DNA of 64,000 nt from positions 62,001 through 126,000 of the forward strand of contig CAWJAY010000012.1 in the NCBI GenBank assembly GCA_963840925.1, in the 5' to 3' direction. Source of the DNA: DATAOG01 sp963840925 (GTDB lineage Bacteria > Pseudomonadota > Alphaproteobacteria > Geminicoccales > Geminicoccaceae). The notes under the pieces were generated by a model. The model saw only the letters and a program-made list of their open reading frames with translations. It did not search any database and was not told the DNA's origin. The first letter of the stretch is position 1, and the number at the start of each line of letters is the position of its first letter. Below are positions 55,204 through 63,225 of this stretch, piece after piece. The translations under genes and the position numbers were made by a program.

Positions 55204-55974
55204 ATGCCTTCAAGCGTCGTGACGATCGTGCCGGTGACGCGTCTTGCCAGGGCGGCATCTCGCCTGCTGGCGCTCGCCGCCCTGGCTGCCCTGACCGTCT
55301 TCTGCGGCCGGCTCCCGGCCTCAGCGGTCGAGACGACCGGCGCCGGGCAAGACCTCCAGGTGATCGACGGCGACACCTTGCAAAGCGGCAGCGACATCCT
55401 CCAGCTCTATGGCCTCGACGCGCCGGAGCTCGGCCAGGTCTGCCTGCGCGACGGCGAGCCCTGGCAATGCGGTCTAGAAGCGGCGTTCGCGTTGCAGAAG
55501 CTGCTCGCGCTCAGCGGCACGCCGGTCGTCTGCAAGGTCTGGCCCGATGGCATCCGGACCCAGGGCGCGCACGGCGAGCTGATCCGGGTCTGCTGGGCCG
55601 GACGCGATCAGGATCTGGCGATGGTCATGCTGCGCAACGGCTACGGCATGGCGCTGCCGGATAGCTTTCCCTACTACGGCCAGCTCGAGCGCCAGGCGAG
55701 GGCGGCCGGCCTTGGGATCTGGAGCAGCGAGTTTGCGGCGCCCTGGGAGTGGCGGCAAGGCCAGCATCAGCCGCGCGATGGGGTCGAGCAGGCGGGTGCG
55801 GACTGCAACGTCAAGGGCCGCGTCAGCGGCGGCGAGCGGATCTACCTGGTGCCGACCGACGCCGGCTACCAGGACGCCGCCGCCGAGGACGGCGACCGGT
55901 TCTGCAGCGACGAGGCCGCTCGTCGGGAAGGCTGGCGCCGCGCGGGCGAGAGCGACGGCATCCCGGCCCTTTAG
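55204..55974 (+). CDS. Secreted SNase-like protein, catalytic arginines apparently replaced
   Basis: 256 residues with a signal peptide (RLLALAALAALTVFCGRLP). The OB-fold SNase domain is visible: QVIDGDTLQSGSDILQLYG followed by LDAPELGQVCLRDGEPWQC and GLEAAFALQKLLAL, then LIRVCWAGRDQDLAMVMLR and NGYGMALPDSFPYYGQLER. By my alignment the first catalytic Arg is Gln (ILQLYGLDAPE) and the second is Glu (GAHGELIRVC), while the Glu of DAPE remains. Nuclease activity is therefore doubtful. The C-terminal extension (DCNVKGRVSGGERIYLVPT) is common in bacterial relatives and starts with a Cys-containing excalibur-like unit. The 217 bases before it hold no gene. Confidence 0.8.
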   Translation: MPSSVVTIVPVTRLARAASRLLALAALAALTVFCGRLPASAVETTGAGQDLQVIDGDTLQSGSDILQLYGLDAPELGQVCLRDGEPWQCGLEAAFALQKLLALSGTPVVCKVWPDGIRTQGAHGELIRVCWAGRDQDLAMVMLRNGYGMALPDSFPYYGQLERQARAAGLGIWSSEFAAPWEWRQGQHQPRDGVEQAGADCNVKGRVSGGERIYLVPTDAGYQDAAAEDGDRFCSDEAARREGWRRAGESDGIPAL

Positions 55975-56020
55975 ACTAGCTCGATCCCCGCGGCGGCGCG
56001 AGCGCGCGCCTCGGGGCCCT

Positions 56021-57235
56021 CTACGATGACCGGAAATGCTTGGACAGCGCCAGGCCCTGGCGCTGGTAGGACGAGCCGATGCCGGCACCGTAGAGCCGGT
56101 CCGGGCGGGCGATCAGGCGCTCGTAGATCAGCCGGCCGACCCGCTGGCCGTCCTCGAGCACGAACGGCACCTCGTGCGAGCGGACCTCGAGCACGGCACG
56201 CGTGCCTCCCGGCGGGCTTGTAAGAGCGACGTCGGCGGTCGCCCCGGCGCGCCGGCGGTCGTCGGCGCCGCCGGCATCGGGATGGCCGAAGCCCGGATCG
56301 AAGAAGCCGGCGTAGTGAACCCGGAACTCGCCCATCGCAGTATCGTAGGCGAGCATCTCGGCGGCATGGTCCGCGGGCACCCGGACCGCCTCCTTGGATG
56401 CCAGGATGTAAAACTCGCCCGGATCCAGAACCAAAAGGCCGTCGCGCGCGGCGCGGACCTGATGCCAGAAGGCGTCCGGCTCGTAGTGGCGCAGCCGGCG
56501 CAGGTCGATCAGGCCGGCGTGCCGGCGCGCCCGATAGCCGATGACCTCGTCGGCACCGCCGCCGGCGAGGTCGACCGTGATCGGCACCCCCTTCTTGATC
56601 TCGTCGCTCTCCAGGCCCGGCCCCAGCAGGCGATCGCGCTCGTTCAGCCGGCGCATCGCGTCGTCACTGGACAAGGGCGTGCCGCGCTTGATCCGGATCT
56701 GGTTCAGACGGTCGCCCGGTCGCACCAGGATGCTGAAGGTGCGGGGCGAGATCTCGGCGTAGAGCGGGCCCTGATAATTGGCGCGCACGCGGTCGAACTC
56801 GCCGCCGTAGTCGGTGATCAGGCGGACGAACACGTCGATCCGGCCGATCGAGCTCTTGGGATTGGCAATCGCCGAGGTCCGCTTCTTCAGGGCCAGCCGC
56901 TCGATCAGCTCGACGATGTAGACGCAGCCCTTCTCGAGCACGACGCCCTGATCGGCGAGCTCGAAGCGGTGCATCGCGAACGCGTCGATCTTGTCCTGGA
57001 CCGTGGCGGCTTCGCCCGGCAGGAAGCTCGCGCGCACGCGATACGCGATGGCGCCCAGGCGCAGATCGAGGCTCGCCGGCTGCAGCTGCTCCGGCTCGAT
57101 CGGGACCAGCGACTGGATCTCGCGGCTCTGCTCGATCAAGGCTCTCAGGTGCTGCGCCGGCAGCAGGCCGGTCGCGTGCAGGCCGCGCGCCAACTCTTCG
57201 TCCTCGGTGAACAGGTGGGGCGCGCTCGGAGCCAT
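56021..57235 (-). CDS. 2'-deoxycytidine 5'-triphosphate deaminase, double-domain type
   Basis: 404 residues, about twice a normal Dcd. First lobe: LQPASLDLRLGAIAYRVRA, DQGVVLEKGCVYIVELIER, IANPKSSIGRIDVFVRLIT (Ser/Arg of the active site), YAEISPRTFSILVRPGD. Second lobe: LDPGEFYILASKEAVRVPA, MGEFRVHYAGFFDPGFGHP, TRAVLEVRSHEVPFVLEDG. This long form is typical of alphaproteobacteria and converts dCTP to dUTP. A low-complexity insert (GADDRRRAGATADVAL) near residue 330 is unusual and might reflect local variation. Convergent with the SNase-like gene. Confidence 0.9.
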   Translation of the reverse strand: MAPSAPHLFTEDEELARGLHATGLLPAQHLRALIEQSREIQSLVPIEPEQLQPASLDLRLGAIAYRVRASFLPGEAATVQDKIDAFAMHRFELADQGVVLEKGCVYIVELIERLALKKRTSAIANPKSSIGRIDVFVRLITDYGGEFDRVRANYQGPLYAEISPRTFSILVRPGDRLNQIRIKRGTPLSSDDAMRRLNERDRLLGPGLESDEIKKGVPITVDLAGGGADEVIGYRARRHAGLIDLRRLRHYEPDAFWHQVRAARDGLLVLDPGEFYILASKEAVRVPADHAAEMLAYDTAMGEFRVHYAGFFDPGFGHPDAGGADDRRRAGATADVALTSPPGGTRAVLEVRSHEVPFVLEDGQRVGRLIYERLIARPDRLYGAGIGSSYQRQGLALSKHFRSS

Positions 57236-57584
57236 CCGGGTAAGCTTCCCTGGGGTCGCGATCGGATGAGCCTACCCGATCGCCCCCGCCATTCGAAATT
57301 CATTTCGGCGCACAACCTGCTCAGAGATCTGTCCACCGGCACGACCCGCAATTTGATCGGCATTTGATGGAGTTGCTCGAACAATCCACAGCCTCGAAAA
57401 TTTTTCCTGCTTTTACGGGAATATCTCGCGAGATCACGGCTGGATGCGGTTTCCACCCAGGCCGGCCTAATTGTGGCAGCCCGATCGATGTCTGGCCAAG
57501 GAGCCACTCGACCCGGTGGCTGACAGTTGGGGAAAGCCTGGTATTCTGAAGCGAGCGTCCGAGAAATCCTGGAGGGAGCGTGGC
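57236..57584. promoter_or_regulatory. Divergent promoter region with ATCTCGCGAGAT palindrome
   Basis: About 350 bases between the dCTP deaminase and aldehyde dehydrogenase genes. It includes AT-richer patches, and a perfect 12-bp palindrome ATCTCGCGAGAT at 57423-57434, which could be an operator. A short ORF (57364-57549) in the same stretch lacks coding character. The aldehyde dehydrogenase ribosome site GGAGGGAG is near 57570. Confidence 0.4.
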
Positions 57585-59021
57585 ATGGCACTGAAGCCGC
57601 ATTTGATCGGCGGGGACTGGGTCGCGGGCAGCGAGGGTGCCGACGACATCAATCCCTCGGACCTCAAGGACGTGGTCGGCAGCTTCGCGCGCGCCGATCG
57701 GGCGACCGCGGAGCAGGCGATCGCGGCCGCCAAGGCGGCGTTTCCGGGTTGGGCGCGGAGCACTCCGCAGCAGCGCTTCGATCTGCTCGACGCGACCGGC
57801 GACGAGATCCTCAAACGCCGCCAGGAACTCGGCGAACTGCTCGCGCGTGAGGAGGGCAAGACGCTGGCCGAGGGCATCGGCGAGGCGGCGCGCGCCGGCC
57901 AGCTGTTCAAGTTCTTCGCCGGCGAGGCGCTGCGCCTGGCCGGCGAGCGGATGCCCTCGGTCCGCCCCGGGATCGAGGTCGACATCACCCGCGAGCCCTT
58001 GGGCGTGGTCGGGCTGATCACGCCCTGGAATTTTCCGCTGGCAATTCCGGCCTGGAAGATCGCGCCGGCGCTGGCTTACGGCAACACGGTCGTGTTCAAG
58101 CCCGCCGATCTGGTGCCGGGCTGCGCCTGGGCGATCGCCGACATCCTGACCCGCGCGGGCGCGCCCGCCGGCGTCTTCAACCTGGTCATGGGCCGGGGCT
58201 CGGTGGTTGGCGAGGCGCTGCTCGAGGCGCCCGATGTCGCTGCGATCAGCTTCACAGGCTCGGTCGAGACCGGCCGCCAAATTGCCAAGAAGTGCGCCGC
58301 GCGGTTGGCCAAGTTCCAGCTCGAGATGGGCGGCAAGAACCCGCTGATCGTGCTCGACGACGCCGATCTTGCGACCGCGGTCAACTGCGCGGTCAACGGC
58401 GCCTTTTTCTCGACCGGCCAGCGCTGCACCGCGTCCTCGCGGCTGATCGTGACCGAGGCGATCCACGACCGCTTCGTCGCGGCGATGGTCGAGCGCCTCA
58501 AGGCGCTCAAGGTCGACCACGCGCTCAAGCCCGGCACCGAGATCGGCCCGGTGGTCGACCAGAGCCAACTGAACCAGGACCTCTCCTACCTCGAGATCGG
58601 CCGCAAGGAGGGGGCGAAGCTCGCGGTCGGCGGCGAGCGCCTCAAGCGCGACACCGAGGGCTACTACCTCTCACCGGCGCTGTTCACCGAGACCAGCAAC
58701 CAGATGCGGATCAATCGGGAAGAAATTTTCGGCCCGGTCGCCTCGGTGATCCGGGTCAAGGACTACGACGAAGCGCTCGCGATCGCCAACGATACGCCCT
58801 ATGGGCTCTCGGCCGGAATCTGCACGAGCTCGCTGAAGTTTGCTGCCCACTACAAGCGGAACGCCGAGGCCGGCCTGGTCATGGTCAACCTGCCGACCGC
58901 AGGCGTCGACTACCACGTCCCGTTCGGCGGCCGCAAAGGCTCGAGCTACGGCCCGCGCGAGCAAGGCCGCTATGCGGTCGAGTTCTACACCCAGGTCAAG
59001 ACCGCTTACACGTTGCCCTGA
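57585..59021 (+). CDS. NAD(P)-dependent aldehyde dehydrogenase (ketoglutarate semialdehyde type)
   Basis: 478 residues. Catalytic Cys281 in FFSTGQRCTASSR, general base Glu247 in FQLEMGGKNPLIVLDDADL, Asn149 in GLITPWNFPLAIPAWKIAP and the coenzyme segment VVFKPADLVPGC. The N-terminus LIGGDWVAGSEGADDINPS and the overall length suit the alpha-ketoglutarate semialdehyde (2,5-dioxovalerate) dehydrogenase group, used in pentose, hexarate or hydroxyproline breakdown. That substrate assignment is inference; no other pathway gene is adjacent. Confidence 0.88.
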   Translation: MALKPHLIGGDWVAGSEGADDINPSDLKDVVGSFARADRATAEQAIAAAKAAFPGWARSTPQQRFDLLDATGDEILKRRQELGELLAREEGKTLAEGIGEAARAGQLFKFFAGEALRLAGERMPSVRPGIEVDITREPLGVVGLITPWNFPLAIPAWKIAPALAYGNTVVFKPADLVPGCAWAIADILTRAGAPAGVFNLVMGRGSVVGEALLEAPDVAAISFTGSVETGRQIAKKCAARLAKFQLEMGGKNPLIVLDDADLATAVNCAVNGAFFSTGQRCTASSRLIVTEAIHDRFVAAMVERLKALKVDHALKPGTEIGPVVDQSQLNQDLSYLEIGRKEGAKLAVGGERLKRDTEGYYLSPALFTETSNQMRINREEIFGPVASVIRVKDYDEALAIANDTPYGLSAGICTSSLKFAAHYKRNAEAGLVMVNLPTAGVDYHVPFGGRKGSSYGPREQGRYAVEFYTQVKTAYTLP

Positions 59022-59103
59022 GGCCCGGCCTCAGGGCTCAGCTCGGCATGCGGATGCCGGCTGGCAGCCGGTCAACGGATGCCGAGCTGAGCGCGCGGCC
59101 GGA

Positions 59104-59679
59104 TCAGTTCGCCAGAACGCCTCTGGCCTTGGCAGTGTGGGTCGCGATCGCGTCCATCAGGCCGGGCGAGAGGCAGTCGTAGGGCTCGAGGCCCAGCTCC
59201 TTGAGCCTCGAGCGGACCGCGCCCATTTGATCCGGCTTGGCGCCGGCCTCGATGATCGACGACACGAAGGCCGCGAATTCGGGCGCTGCCCAGCCGCTCT
59301 CGGGCGAGAGCTCAGTGTGGATGAAATCGAAGCCGTAGAACGGATGGCCCTTGTTCTCGATCCGGCCGTACATGTGCACGCCGCAACCCCGGCAGGCGTA
59401 GCGCTGGATCGCCGCCGAAGCATCGACGATCTGGAGCTTGTCGGCGTTATCGGTCACGCTGAGGTTGTCCCGCGGCACGACCGCGACCTGCGAGAACAGC
59501 GCACCCGCCGGCTTCCAGCACTTGGTGCAGCCGCAGACGTGGTTGTAGGCGGACTGCCCCTTGATGCTCACCCTGACCGGCCGGTCAGTGCATTTGCAGA
59601 CCAGCGTGCCGCCGGAAAAGCTCGGCGCCGTGGGCCTGACGCCGTGGTCGACGGCCGGGTGAATCGAGATTGCCATCAT
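59104..59679 (-). CDS. gfa: S-(hydroxymethyl)glutathione synthase (Gfa)
   Basis: 191 residues from tandem ATGs at 59679/59676 behind AGGGGAGG. Gfa is reported to help condense formaldehyde with glutathione. Zinc-binding cysteines are in place: GGTLVCKCTDRPVRV, NHVCGCTKCWKPAGALFSQ, YACRGCGVHMYGRIENKGH. FYGFDFIHTELSPESGW and LGLEPYDCLSPGLMDAIAT are typical of the long Gfa form. With frmA and fghA ~24 kb to the left, the window encodes the full glutathione route for formaldehyde. Confidence 0.92.
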   Translation of the reverse strand: MMAISIHPAVDHGVRPTAPSFSGGTLVCKCTDRPVRVSIKGQSAYNHVCGCTKCWKPAGALFSQVAVVPRDNLSVTDNADKLQIVDASAAIQRYACRGCGVHMYGRIENKGHPFYGFDFIHTELSPESGWAAPEFAAFVSSIIEAGAKPDQMGAVRSRLKELGLEPYDCLSPGLMDAIATHTAKARGVLAN

Positions 59680-59868
59680 AGCCTCCCCTGTTCGGCTCAA
59701 CTGACGGTCTTTATCCGCCCTGCCCGATGCGGGCTTGATCGCTGCCGATAATGCGGCCAAGGCAAGGGCCACGCAAGGCGAGATTGCAACGGGTGGCGGT
59801 CGCGGCGCCGTCGCCTTCCGGTTCGCCGCGCCGACGTGCTACGCTCTGCCGGAAGTGGGGACGACGTG

Positions 59869-60363
59869 ATGGCGATCCGGATCGAGGAGCTCTATCAGCA
59901 GGACTTCTACGCCTGGACGCAGGCCCAGGCCGAGGCCCTGCGCCGGCTCGCAGAGCTGCGCCCGAACCTCGACCTCGATTTTCCCCATCTGATCGAGGAG
60001 GTCGCGGATTTGGGCACCAGCGAGCGCGACACCGTGCGCAGCCAGCTGCGCCGGGTCATCGAGCACTGCCTGAAGCTGGAATACTCGCGGGCATCCGACC
60101 CCCGCGGCAGCTGGTACAATTCGATCATCGACGCGCGCGCGGTGCTCGAGGACAAGCTCAGCCCCTCGCTGCGGCGCGACCTCGAAGAGCACCTGTCCCG
60201 CCTTTGGACCCAGGCCCGGACCAAGGCCGACAACGGGCTGCGCCGCTTCGCCGAGCCTGACGCCGCCGACCTGCTGCCGGCCGATTTTCCCTATGACATG
60301 GACGAATTGCTGACCGACGCCTGGTACCCTCCGAACCGCCGCGGCCTGCCCGACGACCGCTGA
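59869..60363 (+). CDS. DUF29 family protein
   Basis: 164 residues. Family pattern is complete: LYQQDFYAWTQAQAEALRR, LDFPHLIEEVADLGTSERD, RSQLRRVIEHCLKLEYSRA, SWYNSIIDARAVLEDKLSP and a final FPYDMDELLTDAWYPP. DUF29 is an all-helical fold of unknown function, abundant in cyanobacteria and alphaproteobacteria, often in several copies and sometimes near toxin-antitoxin genes. No partner is evident here. Confidence 0.92.
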   Translation: MAIRIEELYQQDFYAWTQAQAEALRRLAELRPNLDLDFPHLIEEVADLGTSERDTVRSQLRRVIEHCLKLEYSRASDPRGSWYNSIIDARAVLEDKLSPSLRRDLEEHLSRLWTQARTKADNGLRRFAEPDAADLLPADFPYDMDELLTDAWYPPNRRGLPDDR

Positions 60364-60514
60364 GGCAGGGTTCCAGCTACGTCGGGACCAGCCCGGCCCT
60401 CAGCCGCGGGGCGGTCCCTGGCGGCCGGCCATCGGTGCAGCTAAGTAGGGAGGCAGCTGTTGCCGAGAAAGGACCCGGGCAATTCGCGCGCCATATGCCA
60501 TCGAGGTCGCGGGT

Positions 60515-61243
60515 TTGAGCAAGCGCTACGGCGAGGTGCTGGCGGTCGATGAGCTGAGCTTCGTCGTGTCGGCCGGCACCACGACAGCGCTGCTCGGCGC
60601 CAACGGTGCTGGCAAGACCACGACGATCGCGATGCTGTTGGGCCTGCTGGAGCCGAGCGCCGGCCGGATCGCGGTGCTGGGCCAGATCATGCCGCGGCAC
60701 CGCTACCGGGTGCTTGGCCGGATCAACTTCTCCTCGCCCTACGTCGACCTGCCGGCGCGGCTCACGGTCCGCCAGAATCTCCAGGTCTACGCCGACCTCT
60801 ACGGCATCCCCGAGCCCGCGCGCCGTCTCCAGTCATTGGCCGCCGATCTCGATCTCCAGGCCTTCCTCGACCGCCCGACCGGGAGGCTGTCGGCGGGGCA
60901 GAAGACCCGGGTCATGCTGGCCAAGGCGCTGATCAACCGGCCGGAGCTGTTGCTGCTCGACGAGCCGACCGCCTCGCTCGACCCGGATACTGCGGACGTC
61001 ATTCGCAGCTACCTCGAGATTTACCAGCGCGAACGCGACGCGACCCTGCTGCTGGCCTCGCACAACATGGCCGAGGTCGAGCGCCTGTGCGCCAACGTCT
61101 TGATGCTGAAAGCCGGCCGCCTGGTCGACCAGGGCGCGCCCGCGGACCTCGTCCAGCGCTACGGCCGCGCCAACCTCGAGCAGGTCTTTCTCGATATCGC
61201 GCGCACCGCCGGCGCCCCTTCGCTGCCGAGCGCGGCCGATTGA
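60515..61243 (+). CDS. ABC exporter ATP-binding protein
   Basis: 242 residues from TTG at 60515. Walker A GANGAGKT at 28-35, signature GRLSAGQKTRVMLAKAL, Walker B LLLLDEPTASLDPDTAD, H-loop LLASHNMAEVERLC. DrrA/CcmA-like ATPase of an ABC-2 exporter. The usual first strand (YAIEVAGLSKRYG) begins upstream of this TTG in the same frame, without a normal start codon. A TTG at 60460, six bases behind GGGAGG, lies in the adjoining frame, so a one-base error near 60490 probably hides the true start. The partner permease follows after a 645-base gap filled with tandem repeats. Confidence 0.88.
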   Translation: MSKRYGEVLAVDELSFVVSAGTTTALLGANGAGKTTTIAMLLGLLEPSAGRIAVLGQIMPRHRYRVLGRINFSSPYVDLPARLTVRQNLQVYADLYGIPEPARRLQSLAADLDLQAFLDRPTGRLSAGQKTRVMLAKALINRPELLLLDEPTASLDPDTADVIRSYLEIYQRERDATLLLASHNMAEVERLCANVLMLKAGRLVDQGAPADLVQRYGRANLEQVFLDIARTAGAPSLPSAAD

Positions 61244-61260
61244 GCGCGGCGCCAAAGTGC

Positions 61261-61850
61261 CTGAAACCTTCCGCTCCCGGCGTATGCCGACCGCGGCGAC
61301 CGGATCGACGCCCGTGCGCCCGGTCGAACGCCAGCCCCGAGCGCGCGCGCCCGGCTGCCATAGACCCACGCCGGCCGCCGATGCCGCCGGTGATCCGATC
61401 GGCGCCCCTGCGCCCGATCGACCCGCGAGCCGCCCGAGCGCTCGCCTGAGTGCCAGAAACCGTCCGATTCGGGCCGATGCCGGCTGTGGTGATCGGATCG
61501 ACGCCCGTGCGCCCGCGGTATCCGCCAGCCCCGAGGAAGTATCGGAATGACTGAAACCCTGCGCTCCCGGACGATGGCGGGGGTGGCGATGGACTCGACG
61601 CCGGTGCGCCCGGTCGACCCACAAGCCAGAGCGCGCGCCCGGATGCCAGAAACCCACCGGCTCGGGGTGATGCCGGCCGTGGTGATACGATCGACGCCCG
61701 TGGGCCCGCGCTAGCCGCCAGCCCGGAGAAAGAAATATCGGAATGAGTGAAACCCTGCGCTCCCGGGCGATGCCGGCGGAGGCGATCGGATCGACGCCGG
61801 TGCGCCCGATCGAGTCCCGGACCCGGGCGCGCGGCCGGATGCCTGGGACC
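61261..61850. repeat. Six-copy ~97-bp degenerate tandem array
   Basis: Anchoring each copy at its GATG (TATG in copy 1) gives positions 61283, 61380, 61476, 61573, 61669 and 61769: periods 97, 96, 97, 96, 100. The shared core resembles GATCGACGCCCGTGCGCCCG. Two sub-types differ in the sequence before the core: A (copies 1, 4, 6) is preceded by TGAAACC and CGCTCCCGG; B (2, 3, 5) by TGCCA(G/T)A(A/G)ACC. Copies 3+4 and 5+6 form a ~195-base higher-order repeat, in which GGAATGA(C/G)TGAAACCCTG recurs. Periods are not multiples of three and copies carry stops, so it is non-coding. It fills the space between the exporter ATPase and permease genes. Confidence 0.85.
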
Positions 61851-61888
61851 GGGGTCAAGCCTGCGCGCGCAGCGATGGATGCGCGGCC

Positions 61889-62731
61889 ATGACCGCGAAC
61901 GAGCCACCGGCGCCCGGCAGGATGCAGGCCGCCGGCCTTGCGCTGCGGCGGATCCGGGCCATGCTGCGCCGGCATCTCTACCTGTTGCGGAGCTCGTGGC
62001 CGCGGCTGCTGGAGCTGGCCTACTGGCCGACCGTACAGATGATCTTATGGGGGTTCATCACCAAGTTCCTGGCCGGGCAGACCGATCTGCTGAGCCAGGC
62101 CGCGGGCTTCTTCCTGGCCGCGGTCTTGCTCTGGGACGTGCTGTTCCGGAGCCAGCTCTCGGTCTCGCTGCTGTTCATGGAAGAGATGTACGCGCGCCAC
62201 CTGGGCCACCTGTTCGTCTCGCCGCTCAGGCCGCACGAGCTGGTCACCTCCCTGTTCGCGATGAGCCTGATCCGGGTCCTGATCGGGGTCGGGGGCGCCG
62301 CCCTGCTGGCGATCCCGATCCACCATTTTTCGATCTTTGCCGCGCTTGGCCCGGCGCTGATCGCGTTCTTCGCCAACCTGCTCTGGTTCGGCTGGGCGAT
62401 GGGCCTGATGATCGCAGCGCTCGTGCTCCGCCTGGGCCTGGGCGCCGAAAGCCTGGCCTGGGCGCTGATCTTCCTGATCCAGCCGCTCTCGGGCGTCTAC
62501 TACCCGATCACGACGCTGCCCGCCTGGCTGCAGCCGATCGCCTGGACGCTGCCCTCGGCGCCGATCTTCGAGGGCATGCGCGCGGTCCTTTTTTCCAACG
62601 TCCTGCGCACCGACCTGCTGGCCTACGCGATCGCCCTCAACCTCGCCTGGATGGCGCTGGCCGTGATCGTGTTCCTGCTGCTGTTCCGCAGCGCCCGCAA
62701 CCGCGGCCTTCTGCTTCAGGTCGGCGAATGA
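61889..62731 (+). CDS. ABC-2 type exporter permease
   Basis: 280 residues, six helices. ALRRIRAMLRRHLYLLRSS then LLELAYWPTVQMILWGFIT, AAGFFLAAVLLWDVLFRSQ, LIRVLIGVGGAALLAIPIH, LGPALIAFFANLLWFGWAM, WALIFLIQPLSGVYYPITT (the conserved ABC-2 loop with PLSGVYYP) and MALAVIVFLLLF. Pairs with the ATPase at 60515 to form an exporter for polysaccharide, lipid or drug; substrate unknown. A rho-independent terminator follows at 62876. Confidence 0.9.
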   Translation: MTANEPPAPGRMQAAGLALRRIRAMLRRHLYLLRSSWPRLLELAYWPTVQMILWGFITKFLAGQTDLLSQAAGFFLAAVLLWDVLFRSQLSVSLLFMEEMYARHLGHLFVSPLRPHELVTSLFAMSLIRVLIGVGGAALLAIPIHHFSIFAALGPALIAFFANLLWFGWAMGLMIAALVLRLGLGAESLAWALIFLIQPLSGVYYPITTLPAWLQPIAWTLPSAPIFEGMRAVLFSNVLRTDLLAYAIALNLAWMALAVIVFLLLFRSARNRGLLLQVGE

Positions 62732-62875
62732 CATTTTCCGACCATTTTCCCACCTGCAGTCGAGGTTCAATGCACGCGTCCAGCCCAGCCCCGCCGCCGA
62801 AGCGCTGATCGGCTTATGACTTCGGCCGATACCCGGCGTTGATATGGCCAGATCACAGAAGTGTGACCTGCCTGC

Positions 62876-62909
62876 GCACAGATGTGACGTATCTGTGCCC
62901 TTTTTGTCT
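62876..62909 (+). terminator. Rho-independent terminator after the exporter
   Basis: GCACAGAT (62876-62883) pairs with ATCTGTGC (62891-62898) around a seven-base loop, then CCTTTTTGTCTT. It lies 145 bases past the permease stop, on the right strand to end that transcript. Confidence 0.75.
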
Positions 62910-63085
62910 TGTTCCGCACAGATCTCCGCGGATGGATGCGGGATCAATCTCGGCTGATACACTAATCCTACAATAATACGCAGGATCATAAAATAAATCT
63001 GGCTGTCATGACAATCATCAGCGCGCTTCTTGTCAATGACAGCCAAGCACGTGACAGATAATCGGAATGTGACGAATCCGTGCCC
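62881..63085. repeat. AT-richer spacer with a 20-bp direct repeat and an imperfect dyad
   Basis: GATGTGACGTATCTGTGCCC (62881-62900) and AATGTGACGAATCCGTGCCC (63066-63085) match at 17 of 20 positions, 185 bases apart. Between them GGCTGTCATGACAA (63001-63014) and TTGTCAATGACAGCC (63030-63044) form a long stem with one bulged base. The DNA here is clearly less GC-rich than the rest of the window. No gene lies in 62732-63225; the stretch probably contains the promoter of the STAND gene and may mark a gain-of-DNA boundary. Confidence 0.55.
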
Positions 63086-63225
63086 ATCAAGGTGCCTTTC
63101 TGACCGAAAGAGGTACATCCGGCGGCCAAGGGTCTCGCGGCGGGCCTGTGGGCGCAACCTTGGGGTTTCACCCCAGCGGAATCGATGCTAGTCATACGCG
63201 AGGCTGTCGGAATTCCACAACGCCG

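Noticed and set aside
61261..61850. Tandem array considered as a CRISPR
   Set aside because: Units are ~97 bases and degenerate throughout, with no short identical repeats alternating with unique spacers, and no cas genes nearby.
60833..61975. 380-codon leftward frame containing protein-like repeats
   Set aside because: The repeats reflect the ~97-bp DNA array; its period is not a multiple of three, so no frame is kept across copies, and it also overlaps the ABC ATPase gene antisense.
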